A DNA stretch of 64,000 nucleotides from Microbacterium testaceum (GCF_020781835.1 NZ_JAJGNJ010000002.1:62001-126000), one strand, 5' to 3'. Counted from the stretch's first letter, positions 9,567 through 18,806 are shown. Numbers and translations are program-made. Notes: generated by a model not told the origin, from the sequence alone.

Positions 9567-9919
9567 CGCTCCTTCATCTCCGGGGACAACGTTCCCAGTC
9601 TACGCGTCGCGGTACTGCCTTCGCGGGGGAGTTCGGGCGTGGCTGAAGACGTCCGGCCCGACTCAAGTTTGCGGCACTCTCGCGTCGGGCCGTGAGCCGT
9701 CGGCCGACCTGCGGTGCGGCTGCGCCACAGAGGGCAGGATCGCCAGGGCGGTGGGGAGATTGCGTGGGGCGCCCGATGGCGGCGTGGATCTGGCACGTTG
9801 CGTGGCCCGTTGTGGAGACACTGCGGGGCCGCTGTCGCGGACAGGTGTGATCGTTTCGGATGCGATGCACGGGCTCTAGCGAGGCGTTCTCGCCCGAGTG
9901 CACGGGTTGTGCCGGGGCG

Positions 9920-9935
9920 TGTTTCACGTGAAACA
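9920..9935. promoter_or_regulatory. parS site 2
   Basis: Perfect 16-bp consensus palindrome TGTTTCACGTGAAACA, the ParB nucleation site. Confidence 0.92.
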
Positions 9936-10606
9936 TTTGGTCGTGGGGGTCGGCAGCGCAGCTGCATGGTGGTCACGCGGTCCTCGCGCGGCGGGGTGGG
10001 CACGGCCCACCCGATCAGCGGAGCAACGAGGGCGTCGCTCATGGCGGCAGAGCAACGGCCGTCGACGCAGAAGACAGCGAGGATGCGCCTGTTACAGAGG
10101 ACGCGGTGACGACTTCGCGCGACCTCAAAGCCTGGACGCGATCACGTCGGATTCGTCCGCACTTCCGTCGCCCACAGGCAGACGCCGCGTGGCTGCTGTG
10201 CGGTGCATCGGCGGGCGACATGGGTAGACCGCGTCCGCCATTGCCGACGAACGCGCGTTGCTCATCAGGCGCTCTGAACCACCGGCGACAACGACCGACC
10301 GCAGCACCTCCACTGCCCCGTGCGTCGAAGGCCCACCGTGCAGCGCCGTGCGAAACACCGCCGCCCGGTGCGCGCCCCCCATCGTGCGTTCTTGACCGAT
10401 GCCGCGATCGATTGATCGTTGCCCGCGCCGCAGGCTCCGTCATTCGGCCGCCAGAGCAGGCCGTGCGCGCGACACGGCCACTCGGCACACGCTCCCGCCC
10501 TGCGCCGTCGCTGAGCGCTGACATCGACTGATCGCTCTAGCCGCACGGAATCCGTCCTCGGACCGCGCAGAGGACCGCACGCGCGACACTCCCGCACATC
10601 GCCCGT

Positions 10607-10658
10607 TCCGATCACGCCCTCCCGATCACGCCCTCCCGGTCACGCCCTCGCGATCACC
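10607..10658. repeat. 14-bp tandem repeat, about 3.7 copies
   Basis: Units of the form CCCGATCACGCCCT occupy 10607-10620, 10621-10634 and 10635-10648, with a partial fourth copy to 10658. Copies differ at one base each. The tract lies in the gene-less parS region. Confidence 0.8.
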
Positions 10659-10753
10659 GTCGACGTCGGCCGATCGCTGCACGGCTGCTGCGGAGGTGGT
10701 CGCCATGCGGCCATCGCAGACTGCGCGGCGGGAGTGCTGCAGACCGCCGGTTC

Positions 10754-10859
10754 CGAGCCGTCACGGTGTGGGTCCGAGCGCGCACGGTGCGGGGTCCGCC
10801 CCAGCACGGCCTGGGTCCGAGCGGGCACGACGTGGGTCCGACCGAGCACGGGGTTGGCG
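10754..10859. repeat. 21-bp degenerate tandem repeat, five copies
   Basis: Five consecutive units starting at 10754, 10775, 10797, 10818 and 10839 share the pattern CGAGC..GCACGG.GTGGGTC. Unit length is 21 bases, except 22 for the second. The later copies are more diverged. It lies between parS sites 2 and 3. Confidence 0.75.
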
Positions 10860-11178
10860 CCGTGGCCGCAATGAGCGGCAAGCATGGCGGGAACGTGATC
10901 GCGCACCTGAGACCCAACGGGCCCCCAGGGAACGGGGGACTCGTCCACGCCGCCCGCGTTCAGCGGGCATTACCAGACTGGCCGATCAAGCTCGCCTGCC
11001 GCGTTTTGGGGGTCGTCCACAGATGGTGGCGGTGCCTGGCGGATCGTTCCAGCTGGACGGAGGAACTGCCGTGATTGACAGCCGCAGCCGCAGCCGCGCA
11101 GCTGCACGCTCGCGAGCGAGTCACATGGGGTGGAAGCGGCGTGCGGACCGCGCCGTACAGCCTGACGCCTTCTCTGGG

Positions 11179-11194
11179 CGTTTCACGTGAAACA
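11179..11194. promoter_or_regulatory. parS site 3
   Basis: CGTTTCACGTGAAACA has the full 14-bp core GTTTCACGTGAAAC, with only the first outer base differing from consensus. Confidence 0.9.
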
Positions 11195-12202
11195 TCGCCA
11201 TAGCCTCCGTCGCGAGAGTCCGCCCGCCGACTGCACAGCGAGACCGGTCGACTCGAGCAGGGATCACCTTCTGTGCGCGTCACCCTGCTCTAAGGGCACG
11301 CCTCAGCGGGCCGCTCCTGGGGTGATCACCCTGGTCGCCGCCTTCGAGGCATCCGGTCACAGTGTGCGCCCGCAGCATCGATGCAGCGTCTTGTTATCGC
11401 ACACCCCGCCCAAGAGAGCGAGGGGCGCGACACGCTGCTCGCGCCTGGCGCGAATGCACCGATGAAATCGGTGACAACGCCGGGAGACGCCGCACCTCCT
11501 CGCGACGGACACCCGGATGGGAGCACTGGCCATCACTCGCACCCGGCGGTATGCATCGTTTCCGCCGCCTCACCCCCATCACTGCGCCCTGGCGACCTCA
11601 AATGGTGGCCGTCGTACAGACACGCCGGCCGCGGGCACCGACGAGCATGATCATCCACTTTCCCCGTACGACCCTCTAGGTACCCCGCCAGCCCACACGT
11701 GGGGGAGTGGTCGCGAATGGGGCCTACACACTGTGCCGCTCTGACCACGCGCACATGCGCTCTCGGGTCCACACCCCGGGCGAGCGCTACAGCCGGGGCC
11801 GCGAACTCACGAACATCTTTGTCGCACGGCACACCCAAACCAGGAACTCAAAAGCGTCATCTTCCAACACCGCCGGCGGCCTCAGCCTCTCCCTGGTCGG
11901 CATTCCCAGCGCCCTCGACGTCTACCGACCCTTGCATCGATAACCTTCGTCGAGTGTCGGAACTGGTCGGCCGCCGTTGCCGCGACTCCGCGGAGTGCAG
12001 CAATGACGTCGAACCCCCGGCACACCCCTCCTCGAGAGGTTGCGATGTTCTGACGTCGCCAAGGCCCCCCGGGCCGCTCACCGCGAGGGGCGAATAGGCA
12101 CTCTGGCGGCAGCAGCCATCCGGCACGCCCGCGTCCGGACACCGCATCAGATGAACATCGCCCCACCACGCCCGCATGCAACTGCCTCCCTAGTGCAAGA
12201 CA

Positions 12203-12218
12203 TGTTTCACGTGAAACG
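12203..12218. promoter_or_regulatory. parS site 4
   Basis: TGTTTCACGTGAAACG, full palindromic core with one outer-base difference. Confidence 0.9.
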
Positions 12219-12837
12219 GACACAGGGGGAGGGGCCAGCACTGACGCGGCGATCGAAATGCCATGGCCCAAAGCCGTGGGTCCGGGCGTGCCGCTGAACT
12301 CCACCACGCGCGTACGTCGGGCCGCGCGCCCCGGAACGCCCCCCAACGCCATGTACACCGCAAATGCTCGCCCGTCGCTTCTCCGCAGGGCGTGAGGCGG
12401 CATCCGCGCGCAGCGTTATCGATCATGTGTCCTGGAGCCCGAAGAAGGCCCCTGCCCACGGACGGCCCGGTCGGACTTTGGTACCGCTCGACGTCACCGG
12501 AACCAACAGCTGCGAGACCCTTGCCGCGATCGCCAGACCTCAACTTCTCGGTCCTCGTCGTCCGCTGCTCCGCCGCGATGGGGTCCCAACGTCACACACC
12601 GCCGCCGGCGATGTGCCTTTCCGGACCCCTCTGCGGCCACCGTACACTCCCGACGGCGTCCGTACCGCGTGCACCACACACCCGACGCCGCCGCGCCGCG
12701 CGCTCGCGGGGGATCGTCGTAGGCCGGCGGGCGCCCGCGTCAGAGGACGGTGGAACCGACGCAGTTCGATCACCTGCAGCGCAAAGTCGCCCCTCTCGCC
12801 TTCCTCACCGCTCGGCGCCGCCCGTGCGGATTCACCA

Positions 12838-12853
12838 CGTTTCACGTGAAACA
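12838..12853. promoter_or_regulatory. parS site 5
   Basis: CGTTTCACGTGAAACA, full palindromic core. It lies 25 bases upstream of the GH16-like gene, in its probable promoter region. Confidence 0.9.
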
Positions 12854-12877
12854 GGGCCAGGGGAGCGCGCCGACTGA

Positions 12878-13702
12878 ATGTCGGAGCCTCACGGCACACT
12901 GAGGTCCATGACTCCCTGCTGCGGCGACGCGTTCCCCTCTGCACCCGCACGCCCGGCCGATATCGACGATGACTTCTCTGGTGGCATCCTGAACGATGTA
13001 TGGGTGCCGCACTACCTGCCGCACTGGACCACACCCGACCGCTCACGAGCGCGGACGAGGTTCACCCCCGCCGGTCTCGACCTCTTGATCGAGAAGGGTC
13101 AACCCGACTGGCGCGAGGAGGACGCCCCGCTTCGGGTGTCCAATCTGCAGACCGCGACATTCTCCGGACCCGTGGGGTCGCGCCGAGGCATCCACCGCCA
13201 CCGTCCCGACGGGCTGCGCGTGCGTACCGTGACACCCTCCCGCTTAGCGTTCGCTCCGACCGCCGGACGGGTGGAGGTCACGCTCCGCGCGAGTAGGGAT
13301 CCCGATTGCATGACCGCGATATGGCTGGTCGGAACCGAACACGAGGATCCGCGCGACGCGGGGGAGATCTGCGTCGCCGAGATCGATGCGGATGCCATCG
13401 GCCCGCGCACACGCGTGCGGTGCGGGATCAAGGCTCATCACGACGACAGACTGACCAACGACATGGTCACAGCCTCGGTCGATCACGACGCCGGGACCTT
13501 TCTCACCTGGGCTGTGGAGTGGGCCGAGGGAGTCGTCACCATCGGATGCGAAGGTCGGGTCGTCGCCCGCTTCTCACAAGCCCCGTCGTACCCGATGATG
13601 CTGCTCATCGACATCTTCGAGTTGTCCGCCGACCGCGGCACGTACCCGAAAGCCACGACGGTCCGCCATGTACGCGCCTGGGATCTGAATCCCATTCAAT
13701 GA
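12878..13702 (+). CDS. GH16-like (concanavalin A-fold) protein, possibly inactive as a classical glycosidase
   Basis: The 274-residue protein has no signal peptide. Its N-terminal DDDFSGGILNDVWVPHYLPHW and the rest of the sequence resemble actinobacterial proteins annotated as family 16 glycoside hydrolases or LamG-like. The GH16 signature is E-x-D-x-x-E; here E163-I-C-V-A-E168 keeps the nucleophile and acid/base glutamates but has Cys in place of Asp. The function is therefore uncertain; an intracellular sugar-binding or atypical hydrolase role is possible. The start is either ATG 12878 (GGGGAG 13 bases upstream) or ATG 12908. It converges on rsmG with eight bases between stops. Confidence 0.65.
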   Translation: MSEPHGTLRSMTPCCGDAFPSAPARPADIDDDFSGGILNDVWVPHYLPHWTTPDRSRARTRFTPAGLDLLIEKGQPDWREEDAPLRVSNLQTATFSGPVGSRRGIHRHRPDGLRVRTVTPSRLAFAPTAGRVEVTLRASRDPDCMTAIWLVGTEHEDPRDAGEICVAEIDADAIGPRTRVRCGIKAHHDDRLTNDMVTASVDHDAGTFLTWAVEWAEGVVTIGCEGRVVARFSQAPSYPMMLLIDIFELSADRGTYPKATTVRHVRAWDLNPIQ

Positions 13703-13710
13703 GAATTGAT

Positions 13711-14340
13711 CTATTTCGCGACGGTGGCAGTCAGAACCCGCGTCGGTTCGTCGATCACGCCGTCACCAACGACATGGACCTGGACATCCGTGACGCCGAA
13801 GCGACGAATCTGCTTCTCAGCCGCGTCGACTTCGGCGGCGACGTTCGCCCCCTTCAGGTAAGCGAGCCGGCCGCCCACACGGGCGAGCGGTGCCGTCCAG
13901 GGGATCAGTGTGCGCAGCGCGCTGACCGCACGTGCGGTCACGACGTCAAAGACGCGACCTTTCGACCACTCCTCGGCGCGCAAGCGCTCCACGGTGACGT
14001 TGTCGAGCCTCAGGGCGTCGACCTGCTCAGTGAGCCAGACGGTCCGCCGCTCCATCGGCTCGATGAGCGTGAACTCGACGTCCGGCCGCGCGATCGCCAG
14101 CACGAGCCCTGGGAGCCCGGCACCGGAGCCGACGTCCGCCACCCGCCCGGTGAAGAACGGAGCCGCGACGGCGCTGTTGAGAATGTGCCGTGTCCACAGG
14201 CGCGGAACCTCGAGCGGACCGATCAGCCCACGCTGCTCGCCGTGTTCGGCCAGTGCCGCGGTGAAGCGGCGCGCGAGGTCGATTCGTTCGCCGAACACCG
14301 TCGCCGCGGCATCCGGTTCCGCTTCGAGTTCGCTCTCCAT
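13711..14340 (-). CDS. rsmG: 16S rRNA (guanine(527)-N(7))-methyltransferase RsmG
   Basis: The 209-residue SAM-dependent enzyme methylates N7 of G527 in 16S rRNA; loss gives low-level streptomycin resistance. The SAM motif VADVGSGAGLPGLVLAIARP and the EPMERRTVWLTE segment are diagnostic of RsmG/GidB. The start ATG at 14340 (MESELEAEPDAAATVFG) gives the family's usual length; the frame continues upstream only as an antisense shadow of jag. It lies ten bases after the jag stop in the rpmH-rnpA-yidD-yidC-jag-rsmG operon. Confidence 0.93.
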   Translation of the reverse strand: MESELEAEPDAAATVFGERIDLARRFTAALAEHGEQRGLIGPLEVPRLWTRHILNSAVAAPFFTGRVADVGSGAGLPGLVLAIARPDVEFTLIEPMERRTVWLTEQVDALRLDNVTVERLRAEEWSKGRVFDVVTARAVSALRTLIPWTAPLARVGGRLAYLKGANVAAEVDAAEKQIRRFGVTDVQVHVVGDGVIDEPTRVLTATVAK

Positions 14341-14350
14341 GTCGAACGGC

Positions 14351-14854
14351 TCAGCCGCGGCGCAGCACGGTGTGGCGGTCGGCACCCTCACCGAACGACT
14401 CGGAGGCGTACCCACGGTCGGCGGCGATGTCGTGCACGAGCTTCCGCTCATAGCTCGACATGGCCGGCAGCGACGCCTGCGAAGCCCCTTCGTCGAGACG
14501 CTGGATGGCGCGGTCGACGAGCGTCTCCAGCTGACGCTGACGCGCGTCACGCGACCCGCCGATGTCGAGGATCAACCGCGAGAAACGACCGGTCGAGTTC
14601 TGCACCGCCAGTCGCGTGAGCTCCTGCAGCGCCTGAACGGTGTCGGGGTGCGAGAGTGTCGACAGCGCAGCGGCATCGTCGGCCTCCACCGAAACGTAGG
14701 CACGGCCGGCACGCACATCCAGGGCGAGGTCGCCATCGATGTCGGCGATGTCGAGGAGCCCCTCGAGGAAGTCGGCGGCGATGTCGCCTTCCTGCTCGAG
14801 CTGCTCGTCAGTGGCGGCGGTGTGGTCGGGCGCGATCTGCTCGGACGTCGTCAT
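14351..14854 (-). CDS. R3H/KH RNA-binding protein (Jag/KhpB/EloR family)
   Basis: The 167-residue protein has an acidic N-terminus, a KH-like domain (about residues 25-95) and a C-terminal R3H domain (about 105-165; ERKLVHDIAADRGYASESFG). Jag/KhpB proteins bind RNA and influence cell elongation, and they are encoded next to yidC in Gram-positive bacteria. The start ATG at 14854 is six bases from GGAG; the ATG directly before it (14857) is also possible. It has no N-terminal Jag_N domain, as in other actinobacterial members. Confidence 0.88.
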   Translation of the reverse strand: MTTSEQIAPDHTAATDEQLEQEGDIAADFLEGLLDIADIDGDLALDVRAGRAYVSVEADDAAALSTLSHPDTVQALQELTRLAVQNSTGRFSRLILDIGGSRDARQRQLETLVDRAIQRLDEGASQASLPAMSSYERKLVHDIAADRGYASESFGEGADRHTVLRRG

Positions 14855-14870
14855 CATGGTCTCCGGGTAT

Positions 14871-15944
14871 TCAGGAGGGGGATTCCGTGCCGGGTTTCGC
14901 GGGCGTCCGCGGCGCGGCTCCCGAACCCTTCGCGGACTGCTGCTGCTTCTTGGCGCGCTGCTTGCCGACGGGCTGCTGGCGCTTGGGCTGAGCGGCGCGG
15001 GCGCGCTCGGCCTCTTCGAACAGGCGACGCTGCTCGGCCTCGTACTTCTCGATCGGAACGACCTTGCCACTGGAATCGATCGCCTTGCCCTTGCGAGCCA
15101 GACGCTCCTCGCGGGCCTTGGCGGCGTCCGAGCCGGGGGTCGGCATCTCACGGATGACGACGAACTGCTGCACCATCGTCCACAGGTTGCTGACGAACCA
15201 GTAGATGACGACACCGAGCGGGAAGAAGACACCCGAGAAGATGAAGGCCAGCGGCAGGATGTACAGCATGATCTTCTGCATCTGGTACGCCTGACCGGTC
15301 TTGGCCTCGGGCGACAGGTTCTTCGAGATGATCTGCAGCTGAGTGAAGAACTGCGACGCGATCATCAGCACGACCAGGGTCAGCAGGATCGCAACGGTGA
15401 CCTGACCATCGGGCTGGCCCCACGCGGTCACGAGGTTCACATGCATGGATGCCACGTCGAACAGACGGGCATCGTAGAACTCGCGCGTGAGTTCGGGGGT
15501 GAGCAGACCCACGCCGCCCTGCCCGCTGTTGGCGTGCTTGGACACGTCGTTCAGCACGCTGAAGAGCGCGAAGAAGATCGGCATCTGCACAAGGAGGGGC
15601 AGGCAGCTGGAGACGGGTGTGGTGCCGTGCTTCTTGTACAGCGCCATCGTCTCGCGGCTCATGGCCTCGCGCGAGAGCTGGTCCTTCTTACCCCGGTACT
15701 TCTCCTGCACCTTGCGGAGTTCGGGGGCGATCTCCATCATCTTGCGCTGGCTCTTGATCTGGCGCACGAAGAGCGGGATGAGGGCGGCACGAACGACCAG
15801 GACGAGGCCGATGATCGACAGCACCCAGGTCAGGCCGGCGGCGGGGGCCATACCGAAGGCCGTGAAGAGCGCGTGCCAGCCGACCAGCACGAGCTCGACG
15901 GCCCATTTCAAGGGCCAGAGGACGATTCCAATTAGATCCGGCAC
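14871..15944 (-). CDS. yidC: Membrane protein insertase YidC
   Basis: The 357-residue Oxa1/YidC/Alb3 protein inserts and folds membrane proteins with or without SecYEG. Hydrophobic segments include the N-terminal IGIVLWPLKWAVELVLVGWHALF, WVLSIIGLVLVVRAALIPLFV with the conserved groove Arg, and three or so in the C-terminal half. The C-terminus is Lys/Arg/Gln-rich (RAQPKRQQPVGKQRAKKQQQ), typical of Gram-positive YidC that touches ribosomes. It starts three bases after the yidD stop. Confidence 0.93.
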   Translation of the reverse strand: MPDLIGIVLWPLKWAVELVLVGWHALFTAFGMAPAAGLTWVLSIIGLVLVVRAALIPLFVRQIKSQRKMMEIAPELRKVQEKYRGKKDQLSREAMSRETMALYKKHGTTPVSSCLPLLVQMPIFFALFSVLNDVSKHANSGQGGVGLLTPELTREFYDARLFDVASMHVNLVTAWGQPDGQVTVAILLTLVVLMIASQFFTQLQIISKNLSPEAKTGQAYQMQKIMLYILPLAFIFSGVFFPLGVVIYWFVSNLWTMVQQFVVIREMPTPGSDAAKAREERLARKGKAIDSSGKVVPIEKYEAEQRRLFEEAERARAAQPKRQQPVGKQRAKKQQQSAKGSGAAPRTPAKPGTESPS

Positions 15945-15947
15945 GGA

Positions 15948-16304
15948 TCAGTCCTTTCGGGAGGGCACGACGAAGCCGTGCGGAGTGAGTTCGTGGCGGA
16001 AGGAGCGGTGCGGACGGACATCGTCGATGCCTCCCTGGGCCCAGGGGTGGCAGCGGGCGAGGCGGGCCGCGGTCAGCGCGGCACCTTTGACGAGTCCGTG
16101 CTGCTGCACGGCGCCCACCGAATAGGCGGAGCAGGACGGGTAGTACTTGCAGACGTCGCCGTAGACGTGCGAGATCGTGGCGCGGTACGCGTGCAGGAGG
16201 GCGAGACCGGCGTTCCGGGGGAGGAGGGGAATGGATGCCACGATCGTGTCCCACTCGAGGTGACCGGCACCGGTGGAAGACGTGGGCAGGGTGGAGGCGC
16301 TCAC
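15948..16304 (-). CDS. yidD: Membrane protein insertion efficiency factor YidD
   Basis: The 118-residue protein carries the YidD core: a short amphipathic N-terminal helix, then HVYGDVCKYYPSCSAYSVGAVQQHG with three conserved cysteine/tyrosine positions, and CHPWAQGGIDDV. It assists YidC-dependent insertion at the inner membrane face. The GTG start at 16304 overlaps the rnpA stop in GTGA. A longer upstream frame is an rnpA shadow. Confidence 0.9.
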   Translation of the reverse strand: MSASTLPTSSTGAGHLEWDTIVASIPLLPRNAGLALLHAYRATISHVYGDVCKYYPSCSAYSVGAVQQHGLVKGAALTAARLARCHPWAQGGIDDVRPHRSFRHELTPHGFVVPSRKD

Positions 16305-16639
16305 GCGGCGGCCTTGCGTTGCAGGCACCGAACGACGTCGGCGCGCAGATCGGCGTAGTCGATCGTCGCGGCTGAGGGAAGCGCCCGGATCACGACCGAG
16401 GCGCCCCCGCGAACGAACGGGAGCGCCTCGGCGCACACCGCCTTCAAGCGGCGGCGAACAGTGTTGCGTGTGACGGCCGATCCGACCTGGCGGCTCACGA
16501 TGAAACCGAAGCGAGCGGGACCTTCGTCCGGCACGCCGCCGACATAGGTGACGGTGTGCGCCCCGGCACACCGAGAACCCCGACGGACGGTGGCTTTGTA
16601 GTCCGATCCGCGGGTGAGTCGGTTCGGCTTCGCGAGCAC
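16301..16639 (-). CDS. rnpA: Ribonuclease P protein component
   Basis: The 112-residue basic protein is the protein subunit of RNase P, which matures tRNA 5' ends. It contains the conserved RNR-like motif SAVTRNTVRRRLKAV and the FIVSRQVG strand. The start is GTG at 16639 (VLAKPNRLTRGSDYK); the upstream frame is a shadow of rpmH. The start lies eight bases after the rpmH stop. Confidence 0.92.
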   Translation of the reverse strand: MLAKPNRLTRGSDYKATVRRGSRCAGAHTVTYVGGVPDEGPARFGFIVSRQVGSAVTRNTVRRRLKAVCAEALPFVRGGASVVIRALPSAATIDYADLRADVVRCLQRKAAA

Positions 16640-16647
16640 TAGGTGGG

Positions 16648-16785
16648 TCAGGCCGAGAGCTCGGTGCGGCCCTTGGCGCGACGCGCCGACAGGATCGCGC
16701 GGCCCGCGCGGGTGCGCATGCGGGCACGGAAGCCGTGCTTCTTGGCACGACGGCGGTTGTTGGGCTGGAAGGTGCGCTTGCTCAT
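16648..16785 (-). CDS. rpmH: 50S ribosomal protein L34
   Basis: The 45-residue protein begins [20 protein letters not shown] and ends GRTELSA, typical of actinobacterial L34. A GGAG seven bases upstream supports the ATG at 16785. It is the first gene of the minus-strand operon that diverges from dnaA. Confidence 0.95.
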   Translation of the reverse strand: MSKRTFQPNNRRRAKKHGFRARMRTRAGRAILSARRAKGRTELSA

Positions 16786-17079
16786 GGGTCACTCCGGAGG
16801 TGATGTCACCCGATGCTCTTCTGCCGGGGACGTGGTCGGGACTGCCGTGTAGGCATAAGTCAACCGACTAAGGCTACGTCGCGCGCGACGTTAACTCAAA
16901 CCGGGAGGCCGACCGCTCATTATCCCCAAGCGTCGTCCACACCCATGGCAAAGACACGCGAGCGCGTTCTACAGTTGATTTTGCTCCGTGCGGACCGCGA
17001 ACTAGCGTGGCCCCGGAAGTTATCCACAGGTTCGGCGCGATGTACGTCGACAGTAGCGCGCCGAGATCCCGGAGGGGAT
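16786..17079. promoter_or_regulatory. rpmH-dnaA divergent promoter region
   Basis: No gene is present. It holds one perfect DnaA box, TTATCCACA (17020-17028), and one with a single mismatch (16920-16928), suggesting dnaA autoregulation. A possible dnaA promoter is TTGCTC (16981-16986) with TAGCGT (17003-17008), 16-base spacer. On the minus strand TTGACT (16858-16863) could be a -35 for rpmH. Confidence 0.6.
17020..17028 (+). promoter_or_regulatory. DnaA box upstream of dnaA
   Basis: Perfect TTATCCACA, 52 bases before the dnaA start. Confidence 0.8.
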
Positions 17080-18510
17080 ATGTCATTGCACCAAGTACCG
17101 GATGTCCCCGTCTGGTCCGCCGTGCTCGACCACCTCCTCACCGACGATCGGGTGACCCCGCAGTTGCACGGCTTCCTCAACCTCGCTGTTCCGCAGGGCG
17201 TCATGGGAGGGACCCTCTACCTCGACGTCCCCAACGACCTGACCGCCGCGCAGATGAACAAGCGCATGCGCGCACCCATCCTCGAAGCGCTCACCCAGGT
17301 GCAGGGCGTCGATCCCGAGGTCAGCAACTTCCGCGTGGTGGTGAACCCCGACCTCGGCGAATCGCACCGGTCCGCGCCGGTTGCCGAGGACCGATCGGCA
17401 TCGGCGGCTTCGGCTCCCGCGAGCACGCACTCACCGATGCCCGAGCAGGCCCCCGACCCGATCGTCCCGGCATCCCGGAACGACACCCGACTGAATCCGA
17501 AGTACACGTTCGACAACTTCGTGATCGGCCAATCCAACCGCTTCGCGCACGCGGCGGCGGTCGCCGTGGCCGAGGCGCCGGCCAAGGCCTACAACCCGTT
17601 GTTCATCTACGGCGACTCGGGGCTCGGGAAGACGCACCTCCTCCACGCGATCGGCGACTACGCCGCGAGCATGTACGCCGGCATCCGCGTCCGGTACGTC
17701 TCCAGCGAGGAGTTCACGAACGACTTCATCAACTCCATCGCGAACAACCGAGGCTCGGCATTCCAGGCCCGGTATCGCGACGTCGACATCCTCCTGATCG
17801 ACGACATCCAGTTCCTGCAGGGACGCGCCGAGACGCAGGAAGCCTTCTTCCACACCTTCAACACGCTGCACGATCACGACAAGCAGGTCGTGATCACCAG
17901 CGATCTGCCGCCCAAGCAGCTCACCGGTTTCGAAGACCGCATGCGCAGCCGCTTCGAGTGGGGCCTCATCACCGATGTGCAGGCGCCCGACCTCGAGACG
18001 CGTATCGCGATCCTCCGGAAGAAGGCGCAGAGCGAACGACTCCTCATCCCGGACGACGTGCTCGAGTACATCGCGACCGTGGTCTCGTCGAACATCCGCG
18101 AACTCGAGGGCGCGCTCATCCGCGTATCGGCCTTCGCGAGCCTGAACCGCTCGACCCTCGACATGTCGCTCGCCCAGACCGTTCTGCGCGACATCATCGA
18201 CCAGGACGACGCCAACGTCGTCTCCCCGACCGACATCATCACGGCGACCGCACAGTACTTCAAGCTGTCGGTCGATGACCTGTACGGCTCCAGCAGGTCA
18301 CAGGCTGTCGCCACCGCGCGACAGATCGCGATGTACCTGTGCCGCGAGCGTACGAGCCTGTCGCTGCCGAAGATCGGGCAGCTGTTCGGCAACAGGGACC
18401 ACACCACCGTGATGTACGCCTACAAGAAGATCAGCGACCTCATGAAGGAGCGTCGGTCGATCTACAACCAGGTCTCCGAGATCACCACGCAGCTCGGCCG
18501 CATGCGCTGA
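17080..18510 (+). CDS. dnaA: Chromosomal replication initiator DnaA
   Basis: The 476-residue AAA+ initiator binds DnaA boxes and opens oriC. Domain I occupies roughly residues 1-90 and is followed by a short low-complexity domain II. Domain III has Walker A (GDSGLGKTHLL), Walker B (DILLIDDIQFLQG) and sensor motifs. Domain IV ends with the DNA-binding signature NRDHTTVMYAYKKI. The ATG at 17080 follows GGAGGGG closely and gives the normal length; the frame upstream has no homology. A DnaA box lies in its promoter. Confidence 0.97.
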   Translation: MSLHQVPDVPVWSAVLDHLLTDDRVTPQLHGFLNLAVPQGVMGGTLYLDVPNDLTAAQMNKRMRAPILEALTQVQGVDPEVSNFRVVVNPDLGESHRSAPVAEDRSASAASAPASTHSPMPEQAPDPIVPASRNDTRLNPKYTFDNFVIGQSNRFAHAAAVAVAEAPAKAYNPLFIYGDSGLGKTHLLHAIGDYAASMYAGIRVRYVSSEEFTNDFINSIANNRGSAFQARYRDVDILLIDDIQFLQGRAETQEAFFHTFNTLHDHDKQVVITSDLPPKQLTGFEDRMRSRFEWGLITDVQAPDLETRIAILRKKAQSERLLIPDDVLEYIATVVSSNIRELEGALIRVSAFASLNRSTLDMSLAQTVLRDIIDQDDANVVSPTDIITATAQYFKLSVDDLYGSSRSQAVATARQIAMYLCRERTSLSLPKIGQLFGNRDHTTVMYAYKKISDLMKERRSIYNQVSEITTQLGRMR

Positions 18511-18526
18511 GCGACCGTCTGAGCCG

Positions 18527-18564
18527 AGGGGTTCGTCCGCATCTGCGGGCGAACCCCTTCGTCG
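18527..18564 (+). terminator. Terminator after dnaA
   Basis: A 14-bp stem (AGGGGTTCGTCCGC with GCGGGCGAACCCCT, one G-T pair) around the loop ATCT, followed by a T-rich stretch. Confidence 0.8.
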
Positions 18565-18638
18565 TTTCCGGGCCGTCACGGCGCCGAGACAGGCTCTCGC
18601 GGCGATGTTTCAGCCGGTTCTACACAGTGTGGAAAACC

Positions 18639-18647
18639 TGTGGATAA
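18639..18647 (-). promoter_or_regulatory. DnaA box in oriC
   Basis: TGTGGATAA on the plus strand, which is TTATCCACA on minus; perfect consensus. Confidence 0.85.
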
Positions 18648-18806
18648 CTCGAAATCTCTGCGGAAGAACTGTGAACGACACGCACCGGCCTGTGGAGGAC
18701 GAGGAGCGGAGTGGTGCGGGCGATCGTGTTAACTGCCCAGGCTCTCCGCAACGCGTCCACAGGTGACAAGCGTGTAGTTCCCTGCTGTTAACACGGGTCG
18801 GAGGAG

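Larger units (their letters stand above)
9567..12837. other. Gene-less parS-bearing region between parA and the GH16-like gene
   Basis: About 3.3 kb contains no credible coding sequence. Open frames of 60-170 codons exist in all six frames, but they overlap each other, have no good ribosome-binding sites, and translate to Arg/Pro/Ser-rich sequences with no recognisable domain. Real genes nearby read as a single dominant frame. The segment holds three parS sites and two short tandem repeat tracts. I see no RNA gene. In many actinobacteria parA and rsmG are nearly adjacent, so this looks like an expanded centromere-like region. Confidence 0.6.

Noticed and set aside
11021..11615. A repeated word ATGGTGGC-GT at about 11021 and 11600 with similar translations
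   Set aside because: The match is short and degenerate and no gene uses it.
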